Assembly: GCA_016212925.1 (NCBI GenBank)
Contig: JACRDF010000031.1
Location: 124,001-188,000 of the forward strand
Source of the DNA: Desulfomonile tiedjei
GTDB taxonomy: Bacteria > Desulfobacterota > Desulfomonilia > Desulfomonilales > Desulfomonilaceae
Reading direction: 5' to 3'
DNA length: 64,000 nucleotides
The position numbers and the translations under genes are program-made. The notes under the pieces are model-generated. The model was not told the origin of the DNA. It was given only the letters and a program-made list of their open reading frames with translations, and searched no databases. This document shows positions 1 to 8,047 of the stretch, piece after piece (position 1 is the first letter of the stretch; each line of letters opens with the position of its first letter).

Positions 1-260
1 GGGATATAGAAGTTGTCCAGAACTCGAGCCTTCTCGACCATGTCCTCCGGCGGTGGAAAAGGCAGGTCCACCAATAGTCGAGCTACAACATGACCCCACG
101 CCTCCTGCCCGGCGGTCAAGTGCAGAGCCTTGACCGCTTTCTCCGCTGCTTGGTGAGCTGCGAAGCAAGCCCACTCATGGCGTCCTTCCGACGCGGAAGA
201 TCGGGCCTGGTCAAGGTCCCGAATCGCTTGGGCCAACCAGTCTTTTGCTCGATTTGGCAC
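1..260 (-). CDS. HEPN domain protein (3' part beyond window)
   Basis: Reading the minus strand from a GTG at 260 gives an open frame to the window edge, so the C-terminus is missing. The start has a GGAGGG four bases upstream. The visible ~86 residues match the small HEPN family: an N-terminal helix with RAKDWLAQAIRDLDQA, then the characteristic second helix FAAHQAAEKAVKAL. HEPN proteins of this kind usually pair with a minimal nucleotidyltransferase (MNT) as a toxin-antitoxin system. No MNT frame lies upstream at 261-445, so a partner would have to be outside the window. A second HEPN gene lies at 36008-36409. The family call is secure; toxin activity is inferred. Confidence 0.8.
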   Translation of the reverse strand, partial: MPNRAKDWLAQAIRDLDQARSSASEGRHEWACFAAHQAAEKAVKALHLTAGQEAWGHVVARLLVDLPFPPPEDMVEKARVLDNFYI

Positions 261-535
261 CGATCCCTCCTTCGGAATTTTCGGTACGTACCTCCGCAGG
301 TTTGACGAAAAAAACCGTTCGTTTCGACAGCTAAAACTAGGTACCATAGTAACATGATGGTTGATCATCTACGAAAAATATTCATTGCCATGTGCTTGCC
401 GTCCGCGGCTGAAACGGCGAGAATCCGACACGGACGAACAAGAACTTGCGGCGTGCAATTGGGGCCGGGTTTCGTATCGGGTTGAAACATGGTATCCTTC
501 TCGGACGGAATGATGCAAACCGACCGGAATGGATC

Positions 536-3193
536 ATGAAACCCGACAAGCCTCCTAGTGGAGGCGATTTTGAAGATACCGAATCGATCGCGATAGACTT
601 TGCCACCCTTCTGACCGAGGATGTGAGTACGTCGGGGAGCTTCTATGTCAAAGGAGTGCAGACAAGCTCACTCGGCAAGTTGTTGCAAGCTCTGCCCATC
701 CCCGCCTTGTTGATTGATCAAACCCATTGCATAATCTTTGCGAATGAAGCGTGCGGAAGAATGAGCCCGTCCTATGAGAAGGTGCTGGCCGCGCCGATTA
801 CTGCAATATGCCCCGATCCTGCCACTGCGAAGGAGATTCAGCTTGTCACCGAAGAGGTCTTCTCTACCAGAAAGCCGCGGGCCTATCAGGCGGCACTGGG
901 AATTGAAAACAAGAGAATATGGGGTCGGATGTTCTTCCGGTCCCTCCGTATGGCCGACCAAAGGCTGATACTTATTCTCATCGAAGATCTGACCCTTGAA
1001 AAGAAACAACTTCTGCTCAGCCAGAAACATCAGGAAGCTTTAAGGAAAGAAATCCGGGAACGTAAACGTGTCGAGAAGGAGATGCGGGACAGCGAAACGC
1101 TCTTACGGAGCATATTGTCCACATCTCCGGTGGGGATTGGTCTGTCCGAAGATCGGGTCATGGAGTGGGCCAACGAAGCTTGGGTGGAAATGTTCGGGTT
1201 CGAAAATGAAAGCGAATTTGTAGGGCAAACCACCAGGATGATCTATTCATCCGACGCAGAGTATGACCGTGTCGGAAAGATCTTGTATGAAAGCCTTCGA
1301 ACCGGCGCAGTGACCGATACGGACGCTACGTTCAGACGAAAAGACGGCTCGCATTTTGAAGGTCACATAAGGATGAAAGCTCTGGGGACCCCCGATCGTC
1401 CCAAAGCCACCGTTGCCGCCATTTCGGACATATCGGAGAGGAAGCGAGCGGAACAGTCCCTTAAGGAAAGCGAAGAACGGTACCGCGCGGTTGTACAGGA
1501 TCAAACCGAATTGATCTGCCGCCTCTCAGCGGAGTGGAAGTTCACCTTTGTCAACAGTGCCTTCTGCCGTTATTTCGATGTTGAGGAAAAGGAGCTTATC
1601 GGGCGGAGCTTATTGCCCCTCCTGCCCGGGAAATCACGGCAAGAGATACAAAACCATCTCGCTTCCTTGAGTTATCAACACCCTGTGTCGACTTATGAAA
1701 TCCAAGTTCCCACTTCCCGCCGTGAACGCCGCTGGTTGAAGTGGACCAGCCGGGCGTTATTTGGCGACAACGGCGAACGCCTCGGGTTCCAGTTCGTGGG
1801 ACAGGACACAACTGCCCGAAAGAGAGTCGAAGAAGCTCTGCGTCAGAGTGAACGGAGGTTCCGAGCCATTTTTGAAGGGTCAGAGGATTATATCTTTCTG
1901 AAAGATAGGTCGTTGACATACATTGACGTGAACCCTGCCGCTGAAAGATTCCTGGGACTGCCGGTCTCTGAAATCATAGGTTCAACTTATGAGGACCTGT
2001 TCAGTCCGGAAGATGCCTCCTACCTGACAGACGTGGACGCGCGTGTCCTGAACGGGGAAACTATACAGGAAGAACATACTATCAGAATCAACGATGTCCC
2101 CGCGGTCCTCCTCGAAATGAGAGTTCCTCTCAGAGATGACTCAGGTGAGATCATAGGTATTTTCACCATTGCACGTGATATCACCGATCGGAAGAGAGTC
2201 GGGGTCCCTTTGGAGTCGGCCGGAGAGTATCCTTCGAAGGCCATGCAATCCACTTTGTTTCAGGCCAAAATTGCGGCAAAAAGGGCCTCCACCATTCTCC
2301 TCACAGGCGAAAGCGGGAGCGGAAAAGACTATCTGGCCCAGTACATCCATAGCCATTCCGATCGCGCCAACGGGCCTTTCTTTTCGGTCAATTGTGCTGC
2401 AATAGCACCGGAACTCGCCGAATCGGAGCTGTTTGGCCATGAAAAGGGGGCCTTTACAGGAGCCGTGGTTCGCAAACGAGGACTGCTTGAATTGGCCGAG
2501 GGCGGCACTCTGCTGCTCAACGAGATCGGAGAACTCTCGCTTGCATTGCAGTCAAAATTGCTCAGCTTCCTCGATACCAGAACGTTTACCCGTGTAGGCG
2601 GTGAAAAAGAGGTCTCCGTCAATGCAAGGCTTATCGCCGCCACTAATAGGAACCTCCAGCAAGAGGTTCAACAGGGGCATTTTAGACACGATCTCTTCTA
2701 CAGAATCAACGTGATGTCCATAGAGGTCCCTCCCCTTCGGGAAAGACGAGAAGACATCCCTATTCTCGTAGCGGAACTGGTCGCCAGACTTTGCCGGGAA
2801 CTACAGCTTCACAAGCCCGTTATTGATGCCCCCACGTTAAATGTCCTTGCAGAATATGATTGGCCGGGGAATGTTCGTGAACTCTGTAACGTACTGGAAA
2901 GAGGCCTGATTCTCTCAGACGGCAAATCTTTGGATTTGAGCTTTCTCAAATTGAAGGGCCGTGGTCAGACGTGGTCCGCGGACGAGTCCTTGACCACTTG
3001 TCTGCCGTCGAGCAGCACACTTCAAGAAGCGATCGACGAGGTGGCAAAGAAATGGTGCATGGAGGCGCTTCGACAGGCCGGAGGCAACAAGACAACCGCA
3101 GCTCGTATCCTGCGAATATCCCGCGACACTCTTTACCGTTACTTAAAGAAGTTAGGGATAGAAGATGCCGATGGATTGGCACCAGAGGATTGA
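536..3193 (+). CDS. PAS-domain sigma-54-dependent transcriptional activator
   Basis: An 885-residue activator of sigma-54 RNA polymerase. Four PAS modules fill the first ~590 residues, joined by the usual ITDRKR/SEERYRA linkers. An AAA+ domain follows (~600-830) with Walker A GESGSGKD, the GAFTGA loop that contacts sigma-54, and the R-finger region FRHDLFYRINV. A Fis-type helix-turn-helix ends the protein (NKTTAARILRISRDTLYRYL). There is no receiver domain, so input is probably direct through the PAS modules. The Walker B strand reads LLLNEIGEL, with Asn where Asp is usual. The frame is open from a TTG at 446, but the in-frame ATG at 536 gives a more natural N-terminus (MKPDKPPSGG). It sits beside two PAS-rich histidine kinases on the other strand. 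Confidence 0.9.
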   Translation: MKPDKPPSGGDFEDTESIAIDFATLLTEDVSTSGSFYVKGVQTSSLGKLLQALPIPALLIDQTHCIIFANEACGRMSPSYEKVLAAPITAICPDPATAKEIQLVTEEVFSTRKPRAYQAALGIENKRIWGRMFFRSLRMADQRLILILIEDLTLEKKQLLLSQKHQEALRKEIRERKRVEKEMRDSETLLRSILSTSPVGIGLSEDRVMEWANEAWVEMFGFENESEFVGQTTRMIYSSDAEYDRVGKILYESLRTGAVTDTDATFRRKDGSHFEGHIRMKALGTPDRPKATVAAISDISERKRAEQSLKESEERYRAVVQDQTELICRLSAEWKFTFVNSAFCRYFDVEEKELIGRSLLPLLPGKSRQEIQNHLASLSYQHPVSTYEIQVPTSRRERRWLKWTSRALFGDNGERLGFQFVGQDTTARKRVEEALRQSERRFRAIFEGSEDYIFLKDRSLTYIDVNPAAERFLGLPVSEIIGSTYEDLFSPEDASYLTDVDARVLNGETIQEEHTIRINDVPAVLLEMRVPLRDDSGEIIGIFTIARDITDRKRVGVPLESAGEYPSKAMQSTLFQAKIAAKRASTILLTGESGSGKDYLAQYIHSHSDRANGPFFSVNCAAIAPELAESELFGHEKGAFTGAVVRKRGLLELAEGGTLLLNEIGELSLALQSKLLSFLDTRTFTRVGGEKEVSVNARLIAATNRNLQQEVQQGHFRHDLFYRINVMSIEVPPLRERREDIPILVAELVARLCRELQLHKPVIDAPTLNVLAEYDWPGNVRELCNVLERGLILSDGKSLDLSFLKLKGRGQTWSADESLTTCLPSSSTLQEAIDEVAKKWCMEALRQAGGNKTTAARILRISRDTLYRYLKKLGIEDADGLAPED

Positions 3194-3256
3194 CCCGGAC
3201 TGGATCTAGTCTTCTGCTTTAGTCGATATTCCCGATCTCCCAGAACAGGTGCAAGA

Positions 3257-3436
3257 ATGGCAACATTCCTTGACTGGGAAAGAGACCTCGATGCACTTGA
3301 CTGCAAGACCCCTATGGAACGATTTCTGGAATCGGCTAATCAGACACCTGCCCGGGACGGGCTTGAAGCCCTGTCCGGCTCTGGAAGAAAGTGGCTCCGG
3401 CGTCAGGACTTCAGACTCGACCTAAAAAATGAATAA
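3257..3436 (+). CDS. small hypothetical protein (59 aa)
   Basis: A 59-codon frame starts at ATG 3257, six bases after an AGGTG, and stops at TAA 3434-3436, immediately before a perfect 18-bp inverted repeat. The product is acidic and soluble-looking (MATFLDWERDLDALDCKTPM at its start) with no signal peptide or membrane segment. I do not recognise the family. It lies just downstream of the sigma-54 activator on the same strand. The exact abutment of stop codon and hairpin favours a real gene, but the frame is short and could be chance. Confidence 0.35.
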   Translation: MATFLDWERDLDALDCKTPMERFLESANQTPARDGLEALSGSGRKWLRRQDFRLDLKNE

Positions 3437-3683
3437 AGTTAAGTGACCCCCGGCTCTGCCGGGGGTCACTTAACTCGGACGGACAGAGAATAGTTCCCGC
3501 ATCATCCACGTGCCTAAGCACATTGTCCCGACATGCCGTTCCGATGACCTCTTCTTTCTTGAAACCCGTGATTCTCTCTGTGCCACGATTCCAATACCGA
3601 ATGATTCGGTCTCGGTCCATGAAATAGACTCCGTCCGAGATCCCGTCCAGCAACCGTTCATAAGAGACGCTTTCCTCCTCCAC
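3411..3683 (-). pseudogene. truncated PAS-domain gene (N-terminal fragment)
   Basis: A GTG at 3683 has a good AGGAG seven bases upstream and opens a frame that begins like a PAS signalling protein: ERLLDGISDGVYFMDRDRII, then YWNRGTERITGF and the DNVLRHVDDAG segment common in PAS-GGDEF proteins. Homology stops after about 68 residues. The rest of the frame (about 22 residues) reads through the perfect hairpin at 3437-3475 and ends at 3411, with no GGDEF, EAL or kinase domain in any downstream minus-strand frame. It lies 38 bases downstream of the hybrid kinase in the same direction. The best reading is the remnant of a diguanylate-cyclase-type gene cut off at the hairpin; a functional solo PAS half-domain is less likely. 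Confidence 0.6.
3437..3475. terminator. perfect 18-bp inverted repeat, likely terminator
   Basis: The arms 3437-3454 and 3458-3475 are perfectly complementary (AGTTAAGTGACCCCCGGC on the left) around a TCT loop. On the minus strand the hairpin is followed by a T-rich run (complement of 3421-3436), so it fits an intrinsic terminator for minus-strand transcription from the hybrid kinase. On the plus strand it directly follows the stop of the small frame at 3257-3436 but has no T run. Confidence 0.7.
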
Positions 3684-3721
3684 AGATTGGCTCCTTTGGG
3701 CCTATAACTCGGTGCGATCGT

Positions 3722-6700
3722 TTACGCGTCCAGAACACGGCGAACTGCTTCTAGAAGCCCCTTCATTGCGTAGGGTTTATCGACGAAGCCGCTTGCTCCT
3801 AATTCAATGGCCTTCTTGGTCTCTCCGGCCGCGGAATAGCCGCTGGCTATTAGCACCTTTATTTGTGGGTCAATCTTCAGAAGGTCCTCAAGACACTGCT
3901 TGCCCCCCATTTCCGGCATCATGAGATCCAGGATCACGAGCGAAATGTTGTGCCCTTCTTTCTTGTACTCATCCAAAGTCTCTAGTCCATTGGCTGCGGT
4001 GAGCACAGCGTAACCGGATCGTTCCAGAATCCTTTTCCCCAGGTCCCTTACCATCTCTTCATCATCCACCAACAGGATTGTCTCAGTACCACGCGAGAGT
4101 ATCCGTGTCTCCGTGGCGTTCTCCGACTTCGCTTCGTTCGGGATCACAGGCAGATAGATATTGAACGTTGTCCCCATCCCAGGTTCGCTGTTGCAGATAA
4201 TGTAACCTCCATGCTGTTTGACCATGCCATAGACCATAGCCAAGCCGAGACCTGTTCCCTCGCCCGAAGCCTTGGTAGTGTAAAAAGGCTCAAATATGTG
4301 ATTCAATGTTTCCTGATCCATGCCGTGACCCGTATCTGAAACGGAAAGCATTACATAATTACCCGGTTTTGCGCCCAAATGCAGCCCGCAATATTCTTCA
4401 TCCAGGGCAACAAGCCTCGTAACAATGGTCAGCTTACCCCCATCCGGCATGGCGTCTCTAGCATTCACCGCAAGGTTCATGAGGACCTGCTCCACTTGGG
4501 TCGGGTCTGCAATCACCGGGGGTAGTCCATTAGACAGGGCCAGTTCGACTTCGATCATTTTGGGAACCGTTCTAGTCAGCAATTGTTTGGCCTGCTCAAT
4601 TTCGTGGTTCAGATTCAAGGGGCGTGGATTGAAATCGGCCTTCCTGCTAAAGGCAAGTATTCTTTTTACCAGATCGGCTCCACTCGTGGCTGCGTGTTTT
4701 ATTCTCTGAAGGTCTGCATATGAAGGGTCTCGTTGATCTTTACCGATGAGAAGCAATTCGGAGAATCCCAGGACTACTGTTAGTAAGTTGTTGAAATCGT
4801 GAGCAATGCCTCCAGCCAGAGTGCCGATGGATTCCATCTTTTGTGCCTGAAGGAGTTCTCTCTGAAGTTTTTTTTGGTCGGTCACATCTCGTACGATTCC
4901 CCGGTATCCGGCAATGCTTCCATCCTCCCTATGATACACAGATGAGGTGAGCAGGCAGTCCATCTCTGCTCCGTCTCTCTTCCGATACTTGACCGCATAA
5001 TCTTTCACGAATCCCTTCTTCTCTATCTCCTCCTGGAACTTTAGGCGGTCAGCAGGATCAACGTAGAGGGCGCGGATGTCCTTGCCGATCAGCTCCTCTC
5101 TTGTGTAGCCAAAGATTTCCAAGAAAGACGGGTTGACATCCATTATCTCCCCATCTCTCAGGACAAAGTACACCCCGTCTCTCGATTCTTCAAAGAGGGT
5201 ACGGTATCGTTTATCACTTTCTCTCCGCGCCTCCTCCGCCTGTTTGCGTTCGGTGATGTCCATTCTAATCCCCAGCATCCGGGTCACCTTTCCGTTTTCA
5301 TCACGTTTGATGCCGAATCCCCGGACCTGTTGCCACCGATAAGTGCCGTCGGCATGCTGCAAGCGCGCTTCGTATTGATATTCCTTGAAATCCCTCGTCA
5401 GCACCTCCTGAATTCTCTCTTTCACTTGCGCCCGATCATCGGGATGCACTCGGTCCAACCATTTGCGGCGGTCCGCCAGCCCTGTTTCAGGTTCATATCC
5501 AAGCATGGAATGGTATGTTGGAGAGGCATACCATTGATCATTTTTCACATCCCAATCCCAAATCCCGATCTGGGCGGCTTCCAAAGTCAGCCGTAGCCGT
5601 TCTTCGGAATCCTGCATCTTTCCCTCGGCCTTCTTGCGCCCAGTGATGTCCACAAACATGGCCCGTGTCCCGATCACCTGTCCCGAAGGATCCATTTCAG
5701 TCGCGGTGTATAGGAGAGCCGGGATGAGCCTGCCATCGTGAGTCAGCAGTTGTCGTTCGCCGATGAAAAATTCCCCCGCCAGAGCACGTGTGTACCCGCC
5801 ACGTTCGAGGAGTTCCGTGCGAGACTCAGGCGAGTAAAAATCCGCCAGCGGCTGTCCCAGCACTGCTTTTCGCGTGTAACCCACTGAATTCAGAAACAGT
5901 TCGTTGCAGTCGCTGATGAGGGGTACGCCTCGTTCATTCCGCGTGATTACATACATTAAGGGCGCATCCTCAAACAGTCGCCGATACCGTTCCTCGCTAA
6001 GACGCAAGGCCTCTTCCGCACGCTTCCTGTCCGTTATGTCCTCAGTCAGCTCAATGACGTACTGAACCCGACCCTCAGAATCCTTGATTGGAGACGAGAT
6101 GAGGTGATAGCATCTGATTTCCGAACCTGCCGGGGTTTCGGTGATCGCGTCATGTACTTCACCGTCCTGGAGGGTAAGAACACAAGGACAGTACGAGCAG
6201 GGCTTCAGCCTTGGAGGGTCGTTGTAATGCTCATAACAGATCTGCCCGCATCCAGGTCGAACGTGAGGGAAATATCTTTTCATGGCCTTGTTGACTTCAA
6301 CGATTTCCATATTAGCGTTGAGAACGGAAATCCCTACCTCAACGTTGTCAATTACCGCTCGAAATCTCTGCTCGCTCTCTTTGAGGGCATCCTGGGACCG
6401 CTTGATCTCAGAAATATCGTGTAATATGCAGTGAGTCTGTCTGAAACGTCCTTGTTCGTCACGCCCTATTTGCCCATCAAAAGCCACAGGGATTTGGGAA
6501 CCGTCTTTCCTGAGCATCTCAAACTCGACCCAGTGAATCTCGCCCGCTGCTTTGAATTTTGGGAAGTTGATCTTGAAATGATCCTGATAACCGGGAGCCA
6601 GAAAATCTCCGAACCACCTGCCAATGACTTCTTCTCGTTTGTATCCCAAAGTATCGAGCCAGGCTTGGTTCACTCCAAGGAAATGGCCGTTTTCGTCCAA

Positions 6701-6877
6701 GGATTGATAACCCAAAGGAGCGTTCTCATACAGAAGCCGAAACTGCTCCTCGCTCTCCCTCAGTGCCTTTTCTATTCCTACCAGCCGGGCTTGTGTCGCC
6801 TCCATTTCGGAAATCCTTTTGCGCATCTCCGCCAATTCCTCGATAAGTCGTCCCTTGGTTTTATCCTCATCCCGCAA
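3722..6877 (-). CDS. hybrid histidine kinase, five PAS domains plus receiver
   Basis: A 1051-residue cytoplasmic hybrid sensor kinase with no membrane segment. Order: N-terminal coiled coil (~1-35), five PAS modules (~45-670), dimerisation/phosphoacceptor domain with the H-box GGIAHDFNNLLTVVLGFSEL (His near 690), an HATPase domain (NARDAMPDGG, DTGHGMD, GTGLGLAMVYG), and a C-terminal receiver (~930-1045) with phosphoacceptor Asp in LVILDLMMPEM and Lys in FVDKPYAM. The second PAS carries a cysteine cluster (C-x3-C, later C-x2-C-x-C). The frame is open to an ATG at 6901, but AAGGAGG lies inside that extension six bases before a TTG at 6877, which gives the family-typical N-terminus RDEDKTKGRLIEELAEMRKR, so TTG is chosen. 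Confidence 0.92.
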   Translation of the reverse strand: MRDEDKTKGRLIEELAEMRKRISEMEATQARLVGIEKALRESEEQFRLLYENAPLGYQSLDENGHFLGVNQAWLDTLGYKREEVIGRWFGDFLAPGYQDHFKINFPKFKAAGEIHWVEFEMLRKDGSQIPVAFDGQIGRDEQGRFRQTHCILHDISEIKRSQDALKESEQRFRAVIDNVEVGISVLNANMEIVEVNKAMKRYFPHVRPGCGQICYEHYNDPPRLKPCSYCPCVLTLQDGEVHDAITETPAGSEIRCYHLISSPIKDSEGRVQYVIELTEDITDRKRAEEALRLSEERYRRLFEDAPLMYVITRNERGVPLISDCNELFLNSVGYTRKAVLGQPLADFYSPESRTELLERGGYTRALAGEFFIGERQLLTHDGRLIPALLYTATEMDPSGQVIGTRAMFVDITGRKKAEGKMQDSEERLRLTLEAAQIGIWDWDVKNDQWYASPTYHSMLGYEPETGLADRRKWLDRVHPDDRAQVKERIQEVLTRDFKEYQYEARLQHADGTYRWQQVRGFGIKRDENGKVTRMLGIRMDITERKQAEEARRESDKRYRTLFEESRDGVYFVLRDGEIMDVNPSFLEIFGYTREELIGKDIRALYVDPADRLKFQEEIEKKGFVKDYAVKYRKRDGAEMDCLLTSSVYHREDGSIAGYRGIVRDVTDQKKLQRELLQAQKMESIGTLAGGIAHDFNNLLTVVLGFSELLLIGKDQRDPSYADLQRIKHAATSGADLVKRILAFSRKADFNPRPLNLNHEIEQAKQLLTRTVPKMIEVELALSNGLPPVIADPTQVEQVLMNLAVNARDAMPDGGKLTIVTRLVALDEEYCGLHLGAKPGNYVMLSVSDTGHGMDQETLNHIFEPFYTTKASGEGTGLGLAMVYGMVKQHGGYIICNSEPGMGTTFNIYLPVIPNEAKSENATETRILSRGTETILLVDDEEMVRDLGKRILERSGYAVLTAANGLETLDEYKKEGHNISLVILDLMMPEMGGKQCLEDLLKIDPQIKVLIASGYSAAGETKKAIELGASGFVDKPYAMKGLLEAVRRVLDA

Positions 6878-7196
6878 GGCAGGCCTCCTTCGACAGCTCA
6901 TTTTCCGCTGGCAGGTGAAATCTCAGCGCACACGGCTACCACATATTTTAGATGCCACACCCGGAGATCTCAAGGGATTGAACGACTATAGTGATTCTCA
7001 AAGGTCTTCGCGAAATGAAATCGCACTGCTGGACAAGCCAGCAGTGGCACCCACAAGTCAATCCGTGATTACTTTCGAGAACCGCTATAGGTGACGGATC
7101 AGGGAAGAAGGGGTGGTGGGCTCCGTAAGGCTAACACGTCAGAAAAGGAGAGAATTTTTGAGAGACTGTGTCGCGAGATGGTTAGACTCCATGAAG
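6878..7196. other. intergenic region with one small palindrome
   Basis: No convincing gene is seen here. The segment holds the leader of the hybrid kinase at 3722-6877 and a palindrome at 7024-7046: CACTGCTGG and CCAGCAGTG around ACAAG. Near-identical sequence occurs twice at 25715-25770. Plus-strand frames crossing this segment are antisense to the kinase or to the transposase remnant. Confidence 0.5.
7024..7046. repeat. dispersed palindrome, CTGCTGG-type
   Basis: Nine-base arms CACTGCTGG (7024-7032) and CCAGCAGTG (7038-7046) flank a five-base loop, followed by GCACCCA. The same unit, with GGCAAG in the centre, forms both arms of the larger inverted repeat at 25715-25770, so it belongs to a dispersed intergenic family. 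Confidence 0.6.
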
Positions 7197-7463
7197 TCAA
7201 ATCCCATCGAAATGACCATAAGACCAAGTCACCTTGAAGACAAGAATATTGAGCCACGCAGATCCCGTTATGCTTGCCATCCTGTCCCAGGATCGCTCCA
7301 GGGGGGCAAAAGCTTCCACGAGGACACTTTCGGCCTCATCCGGGCTCCTAAGGACTTTGTTCGGAAACCGGTTTTCACCGATTTCCTCCCAAAGGCGTTC
7401 GACGGGATTGAGTTCCGGACTCTAGCGAGGCAAGAAAAAAATCCGCATCGTAAAAAAGCACAC
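7197..7463 (-). pseudogene. IS630-family transposase C-terminal remnant
   Basis: One minus-strand frame reads FFLPR, an in-frame TAG, then SPELNPVERLWEEI, the hallmark last-acidic-residue motif of IS630/Tc1-mariner DDE transposases (usually FLPPYSPELNPIERLW). It continues about 65 residues to a TGA at 7197-7199. Upstream sequence with VLFYDAD-like coding shifts frame across a run of seven T. The in-frame stop, the frameshift, the missing N-terminal two thirds and the lack of terminal inverted repeats show a dead fragment. The last Glu of the catalytic triad (PVERLW) is preserved. Confidence 0.8.
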
Positions 7464-7494
7464 ACCATCGGATCATTTTGTTTGCAGATAGGCT

Positions 7495-7911
7495 CTATTT
7501 TTGGCCCTGGCCCTTTTTTTGCTCCAATTCCTGTTTGACCCAGTCGCCCAATTGCTTCTTTTTTTGGTCTATTTCCTGCTTTGCCTGTTCTCTTATTGAC
7601 TTCGCCTTTTGCTCAAGGTCTTTCTTGAGTTTTTCCAAGCCCTGTTGCTGTTCTTTTAGGCCCTGTTTGGCTGCCTCGATTTCCTTTTTTCCACGGTCCC
7701 GGACATCTTGTTTGAATTGCTCAAGGTCTTGCTTGGCCTTTTCCTGGAGCTGTTGTCTGAGTTTTTGCAGGTCCTGCTTCGTGATCCCTTCCCCTTGCTG
7801 ACCCTGTTTGGTGGCAGCTTCTCCTTGCTGAGCCTCTTTCTCCGCGGCCAGGCCGAAATTGGGGGCGACTATTGCCAGCATTAAAACCAGGACTAAAATC
7901 AGTGGCCTCAT
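7495..7911 (-). CDS. exported Gln/Lys-rich coiled-coil protein
   Basis: The frame is open further upstream, but ATG 7911 has AGGAGA six bases before it and starts a classic signal peptide (MRPLILVLVLMLAIVAPNF, then GLAAEKE with a likely cleavage after AA). The mature ~115 residues are almost wholly charged heptad-like sequence rich in Gln, Lys and Glu (repeated KQ, LEQ, EQK), predicted to be one long alpha-helical coiled coil. There is no catalytic motif and I do not recognise a named family. It lies downstream of the membrane hybrid kinase at 8048-11335 on the same strand with a 136-bp gap. A periplasmic structural or stress protein is a guess only. Confidence 0.75.
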   Translation of the reverse strand: MRPLILVLVLMLAIVAPNFGLAAEKEAQQGEAATKQGQQGEGITKQDLQKLRQQLQEKAKQDLEQFKQDVRDRGKKEIEAAKQGLKEQQQGLEKLKKDLEQKAKSIREQAKQEIDQKKKQLGDWVKQELEQKKGQGQK

Positions 7912-8047
7912 AAGAAATCTCCTTTCAAGAATTTCACTTCCACTTCTGCCAAGTGTAATCAGTTGTGTCCGCGGGGGCAACACTGTTTTTTCATGGCCTT
8001 TGCAGTAGCGGTCGAATCCGGTCAAGGCCGTACCCGCGTTGTCGTTG

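Noticed and set aside
7113-7538. 141-codon plus-strand frame
   Set aside because: It is antisense to the IS630 transposase remnant, whose PELNPVERLW motif shows the true coding strand.
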